Assembly: GCA_029219885.1 (NCBI GenBank)
Contig: JAQXUH010000080.1
Location: forward strand, 1 to 56,151
DNA length: 56,151 bases
Source: Eubacteriales bacterium
GTDB lineage: Bacteria; Bacillota; Clostridia; Oscillospirales; Acutalibacteraceae
Reading direction: 5' to 3'
The notes below the pieces were generated by a model. The model was not told the origin of the DNA and ran no database searches. It was given only the letters and a program-made list of their open reading frames with translations. Below are positions 29,008-38,124 of the stretch, one piece after another. Each line of letters begins with the position of its first letter. Positions within the stretch are counted from its first letter, which is position 1. The position numbers and the translations under genes were made by a program.

Positions 29008-29067
29008 ATTATACTCCAAAAACGAACGATTGTCAATCATTGACTAACGTCAAAAAACGTGTTACAA
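29008..29067. promoter_or_regulatory. Divergent promoter pair (sRNA on minus, nucleotidyltransferase on plus)
   Basis: Minus TTGACA-N17-TATAAT; plus TTGACT-N17-TACAAT. Confidence 0.65.
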
Positions 29068-29091
29068 TCTCATAAAAAAGGAGGGCTGACA

Positions 29092-30273
29092 ATGACTGCT
29101 GAAGAAAAATATTTTGTATCTTTAATATCATCATTCTTGAACAGCCGTAAGCCCGAAAAGCCAAAAGGCATTGACTGGAACGAAATATACAGGCTGTCGG
29201 AAATACATAACGTTTCTGCAATAGTCGCAAACCAAACAGGCAGACTATCCGACGAGGAAAAGCCTGACAAAAATCTTTATTCAATCTTTCGTCAGCAGAT
29301 AGGCTACACCATAATGAACTATGATGAAAAAATGAAAGCCTATGACGAATTGCGTCAGCTTTTGACAGACAACGATATCGACTATATTTTCGTAAAAGGC
29401 ATTATTTTAAATAAATTTTATCCCGTTAAGGAATTTCGTACCAGCGGTGATATTGACGTAATTATACGCGATGACGATTTTGAAAAGTTTAAAAAGATTG
29501 TAATTGAAAAAGGTCTTAAGGACAGCGACGACTCTACTGTGTGTGCTTGCTTTAATATCGGAAATATATTCATAGAGGCACACAGCAGTATCCACTGTGA
29601 CCACGAATATTTTAAAAATATTTTTGAAATTGCAGAAAAAGGCGACGACAGGAATGAATACGTATTAAGTCTTGAAAATCATCTACTTTACGTTCTGTGC
29701 CATATAGTAAATCATTTTAGAAAATATGGTGCAGGAATAAGAATGTTTATGGATGTTGACGTTATTCTGCGTCAGATAAACGGCAGTCTTGATTATAAAA
29801 AGTTCTTTTCTCTTTGCAGAGAGCTTAACATTGAAAGCTTTGTAAAATACACCTTTTCATTATGCAGAAATTGGTTTAACACGCCTGTTAAAATTGATTT
29901 TGACATCAGCGAAAACAAGGCTGTAAAGGATATGTTTGAAAAAGAAATTCTTTCAGGCGGAAGCTTTGGGTATGAAAGAAGAAGTCTGTCTGACTACTAT
30001 GTTTCAATGGCAGTGGGACAAAATGAGAAAAACGGCTTTAAATCTAAAGTCAAAGCGTTTTTTCATCTTCTTTTTCCAAAGAAAGAATACCTTTATGAGG
30101 GTGCACCATACGCAAGCAGGCATCATATCCTGCTGCCTATTGCGTGGCTTCACAGGCTGTACAAGGGGATTTTTGTGCGAGGCGGTCACTCCGTTTCAAC
30201 AGTTAAGGGAATTATAAATTCCGACGAGGAAATAGTAGAATATAAAAAGCTTTTGAAAGAGCTTGACATATAA
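29092..30273 (+). CDS. Uncharacterised nucleotidyltransferase family protein (PF14907-like)
   Basis: DIDYIFVKGIILNKFYPVKEFRTSGDIDVIIRDDDFEKF; ATG 29092 after AGGAGGG. Confidence 0.8.
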   Translation: MTAEEKYFVSLISSFLNSRKPEKPKGIDWNEIYRLSEIHNVSAIVANQTGRLSDEEKPDKNLYSIFRQQIGYTIMNYDEKMKAYDELRQLLTDNDIDYIFVKGIILNKFYPVKEFRTSGDIDVIIRDDDFEKFKKIVIEKGLKDSDDSTVCACFNIGNIFIEAHSSIHCDHEYFKNIFEIAEKGDDRNEYVLSLENHLLYVLCHIVNHFRKYGAGIRMFMDVDVILRQINGSLDYKKFFSLCRELNIESFVKYTFSLCRNWFNTPVKIDFDISENKAVKDMFEKEILSGGSFGYERRSLSDYYVSMAVGQNEKNGFKSKVKAFFHLLFPKKEYLYEGAPYASRHHILLPIAWLHRLYKGIFVRGGHSVSTVKGIINSDEEIVEYKKLLKELDI

Positions 30274-30310
30274 AAAGTCTGTACCGAATTGGTACAGACT
30301 TTCTTTTTGT
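30274..30310. terminator. Bidirectional terminator between convergent genes
   Basis: Perfect AAAGTCTGTACC GAATT GGTACAGACTTT. Confidence 0.85.
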
Positions 30311-30311
30311 T

Positions 30312-32771
30312 TTATCTTGCGGCTTTGGAGATAATTGCGAAATCCTTTGCATTAAGGAGTCCGTCATTATTTACATCAAAGTAAATGCCGCTTGTAATAG
30401 ATGGGTCATCAGGAGCTTTATTGATATAATTAGTATTCCATATAAGCTTTAATGACGCCGGTGTTCTTGTAGTTGTTCCCGAACAGGTTGAGCAAGTGTA
30501 GGTAAAGTTGCCTGACTCGTTAAGTCCGTTACAGGTGTATGAATGTCCCGGAGAAGGCTCGGTATTAGTTCTTGTTGTACCGCAGATATTACATGTATCT
30601 CTTGTTACTCTTGCTATAGTACAGGAGCCCTCAGTAACAACTGTTGTTGTGTAATAGCCGTCAACCCATTCCTGATGAACAGTTGTAGACGCCTGAGTTG
30701 AACCGCAGCGTGAACAGGTTGGAGTTGTGAGAACGTGACCCGGCTTGCCGGATATTTCCACATTTACATCCTGATAATCGTGACCGAGAGCGTCTATGAC
30801 AATTTCGTAGCTGACACCGCACACCGAACAAGTTGCAGTTTCAAGTCCGTCATCCTCACAGGTAGCCTCTGATTTAACAACAACACTGCCGTCCAAAGGA
30901 GTGTGTCCCTTTGCAGGAACAGCCTCAGAGGTTGTCATTGAACAGCGTGAGCATTTATATTTGTTTGAGCCGGCAACTGTACAGGTGGAGTCATAGCTGT
31001 TTTCCTCGTCAAGAATGTAATCGTGACCGAGAGCGTCAATATTTTCTGTACGAGTTCTGCCGCATACTGAGCAGGTATAAAGGATACTGCCCTTTGCAGT
31101 ACAGGTTGGCTCTGTTCTGCTGGTGAACTGATAATCGTGCTCGCCGTTAGCCTGAAGAGTTACAAGCCTTGTTTCACCGCAGATGTTACAAGTATCACGG
31201 CGGACGCCGTTTACTGTACAAGTCGGGTTAGTTATAACAGTTGAGGAGTAATATCCGTCAATCCATTCGTTGTGGGTAGATGTTACGGTTTTTGCACCGC
31301 ATACGGTACACTGATAAGTGTCATAGGTGTGTCCGTTATCAGCATTAACCTCAGTGCTTACAAGCTCATCTTCGTGACCGAGAGCGTCAATAGTCTGTGT
31401 AATAGTCTCACCGCAGGCAGAGCATACGCCCTCTTCACTTCCTGCTGTTGTACAGGTAGGCTCTGTAACTACTGTATAGGTTTCAACCTGATGATTACCT
31501 CTCGGAGTAATTACTGTTTCCGACTTACCGCATCCCTCAACAGTACAGGTGCGTCTCGAAATACCTGTTGTGGTGCAGGAGCCCTGAGTAATAACAGTTT
31601 CGGTATAAAAGCCGTCGATAAATGACACGTGCTCAATTTCCTGCTTTTCGTCACCGCAGGCTGTACACTTGTAATATCTATAGATATGACCGTCATTTTC
31701 CGACTCGTCATTAGTTTCTGTCAGTTCATAAATATGACCTTTAGCAGCAAGCTCTGTTTCCGATACAACAAAACCACAGTCATCGCACACCTGAGTAGTT
31801 ATGCCTGTTTCAGTACAGGTCGGCTCAAGAGTGATAACCTCGTGAGTGCTTTCGTGACCGCACTCGTCAATTGAAACGAAGTTATATCCCTTACTTTCAG
31901 CATAAGTCTGCGTTGTAGAAAGTGAGTGACCGTACATTGTCAGGTATGATGAAGCACCATTGAATGGGTCCTTACCCTCATTGATAAGCTGAATACCGCC
32001 ATAGTCACAGTTAGGATTATGAACAGTTGCTTCAAGCATAAAAGTACAGTTAGAAAAGGACCTTATGCCGATTGATGTAACAGTTTCGGGAATTTCAATT
32101 GAAACAATCTTTGTATTGAAAAATGACCATCCGTCGATAGCTGTAATTGACGGTGAGAAATTAACGTACTTCACGCCTGAATCATAAAAAGTTTCCACGC
32201 CTGTTGAAGTTAAGCCATTACCGAAAGTAACAGTTTCAAGGCTTGTACAATCTCTGAAGCAAGCTGAGCCGATAGTGGTAAGGCTGTCAGGGAAAGTAAT
32301 GCTTTTAAGTGCAGTACAGCCTCTGAATGCCATATCCTCAAGAGTTTCAAGATTACTCGGAAGAGTAATGCTCTGAAGTGCAGTACACTCCCTGAAAGCA
32401 CCGTAGTTAGCAGTACCGCCGTCAATTTCAGTCAGCGTACTTGGAAGAGATACAGATGTAAGAGAGGTACAGCCATAGAAATTAAGCTGACCGATTGAGG
32501 TTATTCCCTCGCCTACTTTTACAGTTGTAATAGCTGTCTTAACGCTGTACCACGGCGGACGGTTAAGAACAGTTGTGCCGTAGTTTTTAGTGGCACCCGT
32601 ACCGGTCAGGGTAAGAGTTTTGCTTGTTGAGTCATATGCCCAATTGACACTTGAGCCTGTTGCACCGCAGGTACCGCTGTCAGCAGCAGTTGCCACAGCG
32701 ATATTGACGCACAGTATACTCGTTATCACAAGGACAACGGACAGAACAAGCGAAATGATTTTCTTTTTCAT
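30312..32771 (-). CDS. Secreted BspA-like LRR (LRR_5) protein with about 12 CxxC repeats and C-terminal dockerin-like loop
   Basis: FYGCTSLTSVSLPSTLTEI..., RECTALQSITLPSNLETLEDMAFRGCTALKSITFPDSL; repeated CSACGETITQTIDALGH units; DVNNDGLLNAKDFAIISKAAR. Confidence 0.85.
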   Translation of the reverse strand: MKKKIISLVLSVVLVITSILCVNIAVATAADSGTCGATGSSVNWAYDSTSKTLTLTGTGATKNYGTTVLNRPPWYSVKTAITTVKVGEGITSIGQLNFYGCTSLTSVSLPSTLTEIDGGTANYGAFRECTALQSITLPSNLETLEDMAFRGCTALKSITFPDSLTTIGSACFRDCTSLETVTFGNGLTSTGVETFYDSGVKYVNFSPSITAIDGWSFFNTKIVSIEIPETVTSIGIRSFSNCTFMLEATVHNPNCDYGGIQLINEGKDPFNGASSYLTMYGHSLSTTQTYAESKGYNFVSIDECGHESTHEVITLEPTCTETGITTQVCDDCGFVVSETELAAKGHIYELTETNDESENDGHIYRYYKCTACGDEKQEIEHVSFIDGFYTETVITQGSCTTTGISRRTCTVEGCGKSETVITPRGNHQVETYTVVTEPTCTTAGSEEGVCSACGETITQTIDALGHEDELVSTEVNADNGHTYDTYQCTVCGAKTVTSTHNEWIDGYYSSTVITNPTCTVNGVRRDTCNICGETRLVTLQANGEHDYQFTSRTEPTCTAKGSILYTCSVCGRTRTENIDALGHDYILDEENSYDSTCTVAGSNKYKCSRCSMTTSEAVPAKGHTPLDGSVVVKSEATCEDDGLETATCSVCGVSYEIVIDALGHDYQDVNVEISGKPGHVLTTPTCSRCGSTQASTTVHQEWVDGYYTTTVVTEGSCTIARVTRDTCNICGTTRTNTEPSPGHSYTCNGLNESGNFTYTCSTCSGTTTRTPASLKLIWNTNYINKAPDDPSITSGIYFDVNNDGLLNAKDFAIISKAAR

Positions 32772-32900
32772 AAATTAACATCTCCTGTTCGGCGATAAAG
32801 CATAAATACTATCTATTTAATATAGCACAAGGAAAATATTTTTTCAACAAAATATACTTTAGTTGTGCAGAAATAATACAAATACAGTTAAACAGTATTA

Positions 32901-34250
32901 TTACTCCTGCTCCTCTGTAATTTTCTTCATAAGCTCGTCGTGAAGCTTCGGCTGATTGTCACGGACAATTTTAGCAGGAATGAATGCAAAGAGCATTATT
33001 ACAGCTGCACCCAGGAAAAGCTCCATAGGATAAACAATTTCGCTGTCAGGTACGCCTTTATTAGCGGCGTTAATGATTACCTGTGCAACAACAGGACCGA
33101 TGACCATAGGAACAAGAACGTACATCGCCATTCTGCATCCCTGGAAAAGTCCCTCTTTACCCTCAGGAATGTAATCTCTGTACGAAGCGGTGAAAAGGCC
33201 TGCCATAACAAGGCTTACGCCGATAAGAAGAATACCGCCGATAATAACGATTGCGAGCTCCGCAGTTTCATTTTTGTCAATAAAGAATTTAGCAGACCAC
33301 ATAATAACGCTGCCGATAACACCTGCTGCGATAGTCGGATAATAGAAATTCTTTTTGCCGTGTTTATCCATAGCGGTGGAAACAATTACCGAACCAACGG
33401 CGGCAGTTACCATAATAATTCCCACGGGAATAATGTAATTTTTGATTTGGAGAGTGCCCTCAAGAATATTGAAAAGATAATTGATATACACCTGATATGC
33501 AACGGCAGAAACCATATTACCTGCAAGACAGATGTAAAGCATTTTGTTTTCTTTGATTACCTTAGGCTGAAGTGAATATGTAAAATCAGACAGGAAAGAA
33601 TTGTTTTTATCAGGCTGAATTCCTTTTTTATCTTTTACTAAAAACAGACCGATAATACCGCCGACAGTAGGAATAATTCCCAAAATCATAAAGAATTTCT
33701 TCCAATCGTCAGTAGTAGCGTCAGCATTTGTAAGACCGTCAAAGCCCACAAATACAACGCCCATAGCAAGAAGAGGAAGTACCGCAAGAACAGTATCAAC
33801 TCTCGCTCTGTTAGCAGTATTTGACATATCCGTAACCCAAGCGTTGAAAGCGGCGTCATTGCTCATTGAGCCGATAATTGACATAACGCAGTCCATAGCA
33901 ACTACAAGAATTACCATAGGCAGTACCTTGTCAGCTGACGGCTGCATAGGTACAAGGGCAAACATCATAATAGTAAAGCCCCAGATAACATATCCCCAGC
34001 ACATAAAAGGCTTTCTCTTGCCTGTTCTGTCGCAAAGTGCACCGCCGATAAGTGTTGCCAGCGTTGCAAAAATTGCTGAAAAAGCAACCATAAGTGTTGT
34101 GGCATAAGGTGCTCTTGTAATCTCATTCTGCATAAAGCGTGAAAAATACATATTTTCAACTATCCACGCAATCTGTCCAATAAGACCGATGAGAATAATT
34201 GAGCTCCATGTCCTGAACCCTAAGGCTCCCGGATTTTTAGTTTTCGGCAT
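32901..34250 (-). CDS. MFS transporter (SLC45/GPH-like)
   Basis: 12-TM pattern, IGGALCDRTGKRKPFMCWGYVIWG. Confidence 0.85.
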   Translation of the reverse strand: MPKTKNPGALGFRTWSSIILIGLIGQIAWIVENMYFSRFMQNEITRAPYATTLMVAFSAIFATLATLIGGALCDRTGKRKPFMCWGYVIWGFTIMMFALVPMQPSADKVLPMVILVVAMDCVMSIIGSMSNDAAFNAWVTDMSNTANRARVDTVLAVLPLLAMGVVFVGFDGLTNADATTDDWKKFFMILGIIPTVGGIIGLFLVKDKKGIQPDKNNSFLSDFTYSLQPKVIKENKMLYICLAGNMVSAVAYQVYINYLFNILEGTLQIKNYIIPVGIIMVTAAVGSVIVSTAMDKHGKKNFYYPTIAAGVIGSVIMWSAKFFIDKNETAELAIVIIGGILLIGVSLVMAGLFTASYRDYIPEGKEGLFQGCRMAMYVLVPMVIGPVVAQVIINAANKGVPDSEIVYPMELFLGAAVIMLFAFIPAKIVRDNQPKLHDELMKKITEEQE

Positions 34251-34353
34251 AAATATACCCCCATAACAAAAATTAACTCATTTATATAATATCACTATTA
34301 ATTAGAAAAGAAAAGTATTATTTTTATAAATATTCAACAAAAATTCTAAAATG

Positions 34354-34382
34354 TTGAAAAAAGGCGGATTTTATGATAAAAT
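34354..34382 (+). promoter_or_regulatory. Extended -10 promoter of ZIP gene
   Basis: TTGAAA (34354) -17 nt- TGA-TAAAAT (34377-34382). Confidence 0.55.
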
Positions 34383-34388
34383 CAGGGT

Positions 34389-35165
34389 ATGGAAGCTTTA
34401 TTTATTTTGATGATACCTTTTGTGGGGACGACGTTAGGCTCTGCAATGGTATTTTTTATGAAAAAGAAATTATCCCCATCCTTTGAAAAACTCCTTTTAG
34501 GCTTTGCGTCAGGAGTTATGATTGCAGCCTCTGTTTGGTCACTTTTGATACCGTCAATGAATATGTCGGAAGATATGGGAAAATTACAATGGCTGCCGGC
34601 TGTGGTTGGCTTTGTTTTAGGTATGGCATTTTTGCTGATACTTGACAGCGTTATTCCACATCTTCATCTTGACAGCGACAAGCCCGAGGGCAGAAAATCT
34701 TTTCTTTCTAAATCTGCAATGCTTGTTCTTGCGGTAACGCTCCACAATCTGCCTGAGGGTATGGCGGTAGGTGTTACCTTTGCAGGTGCGTCTATAGGAA
34801 ACTCGGGAATGACAGCTGCAGGTGCGGCGGCTTTGGCAATAGGAATTGCAATACAGAACTTCCCTGAGGGTGCAATAATATCTATGCCGCTTAAAGAGTC
34901 AGGTGCAGGGAAAGGCAAGGCGTTTCTATACGGTATGGCATCGGGAATTGTTGAGCCCATTGGTGCGATTATTACAATTCTCCTTGCTGAATTAGTTGTG
35001 CCTGTTCTCCCCTATCTGCTGTCCTTTGCGGCAGGTGCTATGATTTACGTTGTGGTTGAGGAGCTTATACCTGAATCGCAGGCAGGCAAGCATTCAAATA
35101 TAGGAACTGTGGGTGTTGCAATCGGTTTCTCGCTGATGATGGTACTTGACGTTATGCTTGGATAA
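34389..35165 (+). CDS. ZIP family metal transporter
   Basis: IPFVGTTLGSAMVFFMKKKL, VTLHNLPEGMAVGV, ALAIGIAIQNFPEGAIISMPL. Confidence 0.93.
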   Translation: MEALFILMIPFVGTTLGSAMVFFMKKKLSPSFEKLLLGFASGVMIAASVWSLLIPSMNMSEDMGKLQWLPAVVGFVLGMAFLLILDSVIPHLHLDSDKPEGRKSFLSKSAMLVLAVTLHNLPEGMAVGVTFAGASIGNSGMTAAGAAALAIGIAIQNFPEGAIISMPLKESGAGKGKAFLYGMASGIVEPIGAIITILLAELVVPVLPYLLSFAAGAMIYVVVEELIPESQAGKHSNIGTVGVAIGFSLMMVLDVMLG

Positions 35166-35186
35166 AATTGATACAGACATGACAAA

Positions 35187-35225
35187 AGCCGTTCACGCTT
35201 ATTGGTGAACGGCTATATTTTTTTG
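35187..35225. terminator. Terminator between zip and radical SAM genes
   Basis: AGCCGTTCAC GCTTATTG GTGAACGGCT, ATATTTTTTT. Confidence 0.8.
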
Positions 35226-35228
35226 CTA

Positions 35229-35840
35229 TTATCTGCCTTTTGCATAGGAACGGACTTTAAATTCTGCTCCTGTTGACTCGCAGACTTTTCTTGACTTTTC
35301 AATATCCTCAGGCGAAATAACGTCTACTACTGTCATCCTGACCTTTTTGCAATATTTAACGCACTCTCTTGTGAAGTCGAGCATAGCGTCAAATGCTTTG
35401 CCCGGATAAATATTTCTTGTGATTTTATCGTACTTTTCGGAATCAGTCTCATTGAGAGAAACTGAAATCACGTCGAAAATCTCGGAAAGCTCCTTTGCAG
35501 TCGGTCTACCGTTAATAAGGTCAGAAAGTCCGTTGGTGTTGAGTCTGAGTTTAATATCAGGGTTTACGCTTTTGAGGTAATTTGCAGACTTGATAAGGTT
35601 GTCATAAGCGTTGGTAGGCTCACCATAACCGCAGAAAACTGCACTATCAATATTTGTAAAATCGTAATCATCAATAGCCTTTTTTATTTCTTCAAAGGTA
35701 GGCTCTTTATCAAACCAAAGCTCCTCGGCTTCGCCTACTGCGTCGCCCTTTGACCTTATGCAGAATGCACAGTTGCAGGGACATTTATTTGTAATGTTGA
35801 AGTAAACTCCGCCCTCAAGGGTATAAATTATATCTGCCAT
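35229..35840 (-). CDS. TatD-associated type radical SAM protein
   Basis: YTLEGGVYFNITNKCPCNCAFCIRSKGDAVGEAEELWFDKEPT (CxxxCxxC). Confidence 0.85.
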   Translation of the reverse strand: MADIIYTLEGGVYFNITNKCPCNCAFCIRSKGDAVGEAEELWFDKEPTFEEIKKAIDDYDFTNIDSAVFCGYGEPTNAYDNLIKSANYLKSVNPDIKLRLNTNGLSDLINGRPTAKELSEIFDVISVSLNETDSEKYDKITRNIYPGKAFDAMLDFTRECVKYCKKVRMTVVDVISPEDIEKSRKVCESTGAEFKVRSYAKGR

Positions 35841-35865
35841 AATTCATTCTCCTATCCATACTAAA

Positions 35866-36663
35866 TCATAATAAATCGGCAAGGAATTTTTCAAACTCCA
35901 CGCCGTCATTGTGGTCTTTTACGTCTGTATTCATAATTACCTTTTCGATAAAAGAGGTAGCAAGAGCACCTGCGTCGTAAAGGGACATTCCACGAAGAAG
36001 TCCACCGGTAATTATTGAGGTGAAAATATCACCTGTACCGCTGTAATATCCGCCCTTTTCCTTGGCGGTAACAAGACGGACATCGCCGTTTTCAAAAATA
36101 ATATTTGAGATGTTGCCGTTGTCTTTATAGCCTGTTGCAACAATTCTTTTAATTCCGTTTGATATAAGCTTTTTGCCGTAGCTAATCAAATCGTCGAGGT
36201 TTTCGCCGGCAGGCTCCTCAGCAATTATTGCAAGCTCGGAAATATTAGGCGTAATAACATCTGCCTTATAGCAAAGGTTTTTGATGCTTTCGCACATTTC
36301 CATACTGTAGCCGTCATAAAGTCTGCCGTTATCAGCCATAACAGGGTCAACAACGAGAAGAGTATCATCACTCTTAAATTCGTCAACAAAAGCGTTGATA
36401 ATATCAAGCTGCTTGATATCGGTCACAAAGCCTGTAAGTATGGCGTCAAATGACACTCCGAGCTTCCTCCACTCTGCCACGAAATCAGGCATTGTATCTG
36501 TCAGAGAAAGTGATTTATAGCTGTCATATCCTGTTTGGTTAGATAAAACAGCGGTAGGAAGCGGATGGACCTCGCTGCCCATAACGGATATTATGGGAAT
36601 CTCAACTGTGAGGGAACATTTACCGAAGCCTGACAGGTCATTAATTACCGCACATTTTTTCAC
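35866..36663 (-). CDS. Pyridoxal/pyridoxamine kinase (PdxK/PdxY-like)
   Basis: INDLSGFGKCSLTVEIPIISVMGSEVHPLPTAVLSNQTGY; VVDPVMADNGRLYDGY; YYSGTGDIFTSIITGGL. Confidence 0.9.
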   Translation of the reverse strand: MKKCAVINDLSGFGKCSLTVEIPIISVMGSEVHPLPTAVLSNQTGYDSYKSLSLTDTMPDFVAEWRKLGVSFDAILTGFVTDIKQLDIINAFVDEFKSDDTLLVVDPVMADNGRLYDGYSMEMCESIKNLCYKADVITPNISELAIIAEEPAGENLDDLISYGKKLISNGIKRIVATGYKDNGNISNIIFENGDVRLVTAKEKGGYYSGTGDIFTSIITGGLLRGMSLYDAGALATSFIEKVIMNTDVKDHNDGVEFEKFLADLL

Positions 36664-36758
36664 TTTATCACTTCCTCTTGATTATTATATCAGTTTATTA
36701 TATAATACTTCTGTAATTATTAAAATAGACAGTTAAGCTAAATTTAAGGTGCACAGTT

Positions 36759-38018
36759 ATGAAAAAATATTCTCAGGTATATGAAGAGATAAAAAATATG
36801 ATAGTGACAAAACAGCTTGTCTGCGGTGACAAAGCACCATCTGTAAGGAAAGCGTCGGAGCTTTTCGGCGTTTCCACCACCACGATACAGAATGCATACT
36901 TTGACCTTTGTGCCGACGGATATCTTATTGCTCACCCGAAAAGCGGTTACTTCGTTTCTGACATTGACGAGATTAACACGAGGGAAGAAACCGTACTTGA
37001 AAAAAGCAACATTAAATATGACCTGACAGGCGGTATTGCAGACGCAGACAGCTTTGACTTTACTGTTTGGCAGCGATATATCAAAAGTGCGTTAAGGCAA
37101 AAGGAAAGACTGCTTTCCTACAGCGAGCCACAAGGTGAATATGATTTGAGGTGTGCTATATCAGGCTACATCAGAGAAAAGAGAAACGTTATTGCATCGC
37201 CTGACAGAATTGTTATCGGTGCAGGTGTTCAGCCACTTATTCAAGCACTCTGCATAATGCTTGATAAAAAAAGCGTTGTGTCTTTCCCTGACAAGAGCTT
37301 TGTTCAGGGTATTGGCATTTTTAACGATTACGGTTTTGAGGTGCATACAAGAGACAAGGACGCTGACATAATTTACGTTTCGCCGTCGCATATGACAAGA
37401 TGGGGTGACGTTATGCCTATTAAAAGACGTCTTGAGCTGATTGATTATTCAGTAAAGCACAACTCTCTTGTTATTGAGGATGACTACGAAAACGAATTTT
37501 TATATAACGTTAAGCCTACGCCGTCACTTTTTGCACTGGGCAAAGGAAACATTGTGTATATCGGCTCCTTTTCCGCAATGCTTTTGCCCGGTATAAGAAT
37601 CAGCTTTATGGTACTTACCGAGGAGCTTGAAAAGAAATTTAAAGAAATTGCACCAAGGTATGCACAAACTGCGGGAAAAACGGAACAAATCGCACTTTGC
37701 CAATATATCCGTGACGGTCATATCAATTCACAGACAAGAAAAATACGCAGACTTTACAGTGCAAAGACTAAAGAATTTGCAAAACTGCTGAAAGAGGAAA
37801 TGCCTGACGCTTTAGTAGAAATCGGTGAAAACACTCTGCAAATAGTTTTAAGGTGCAGATTTAATAAAGATTTAAGTGTATTTGAGGAAATGGGTATCAG
37901 CGTTTTTGTAGAGAAATACAAGGATAACGAATTAGTTTTAGTAATAAGTCCGTCGGGTATTTTGCAAAATGAAATTAAAGATGCTGTATCGGCTTTGAAA
38001 AAAGCAATAGAAAGTTAG
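36759..38018 (+). CDS. MocR/PdxR-like GntR-aminotransferase regulator lacking the PLP lysine
   Basis: wHTH KMIV..VCGDKAPSVRKASELFGVSTTTIQNAYFDLCADGYL; aminotransferase-fold IVYIGSFSAMLLPGIRISFMVL. Confidence 0.9.
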   Translation: MKKYSQVYEEIKNMIVTKQLVCGDKAPSVRKASELFGVSTTTIQNAYFDLCADGYLIAHPKSGYFVSDIDEINTREETVLEKSNIKYDLTGGIADADSFDFTVWQRYIKSALRQKERLLSYSEPQGEYDLRCAISGYIREKRNVIASPDRIVIGAGVQPLIQALCIMLDKKSVVSFPDKSFVQGIGIFNDYGFEVHTRDKDADIIYVSPSHMTRWGDVMPIKRRLELIDYSVKHNSLVIEDDYENEFLYNVKPTPSLFALGKGNIVYIGSFSAMLLPGIRISFMVLTEELEKKFKEIAPRYAQTAGKTEQIALCQYIRDGHINSQTRKIRRLYSAKTKEFAKLLKEEMPDALVEIGENTLQIVLRCRFNKDLSVFEEMGISVFVEKYKDNELVLVISPSGILQNEIKDAVSALKKAIES

Positions 38019-38124
38019 AATTTTTGTTCTATTAGTCCTTTTATGCGGACTGTAGTCGCCGTGCATATTGCAATAAAAATTCCTTCTGTTAAAATGTAAT
38101 TGTAACGAAAAGGAGGAATTTTCA

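Noticed and set aside
32940-33575. 211-aa plus-strand ORF
   Set aside because: Antisense to a clear 12-TM MFS gene; composition typical of a shadow ORF.
38040-38065. Hairpin AGTCC-ttttatgc-GGACT after the MocR-like gene as terminator
   Set aside because: Only 5 bp and no U-tract on either strand.
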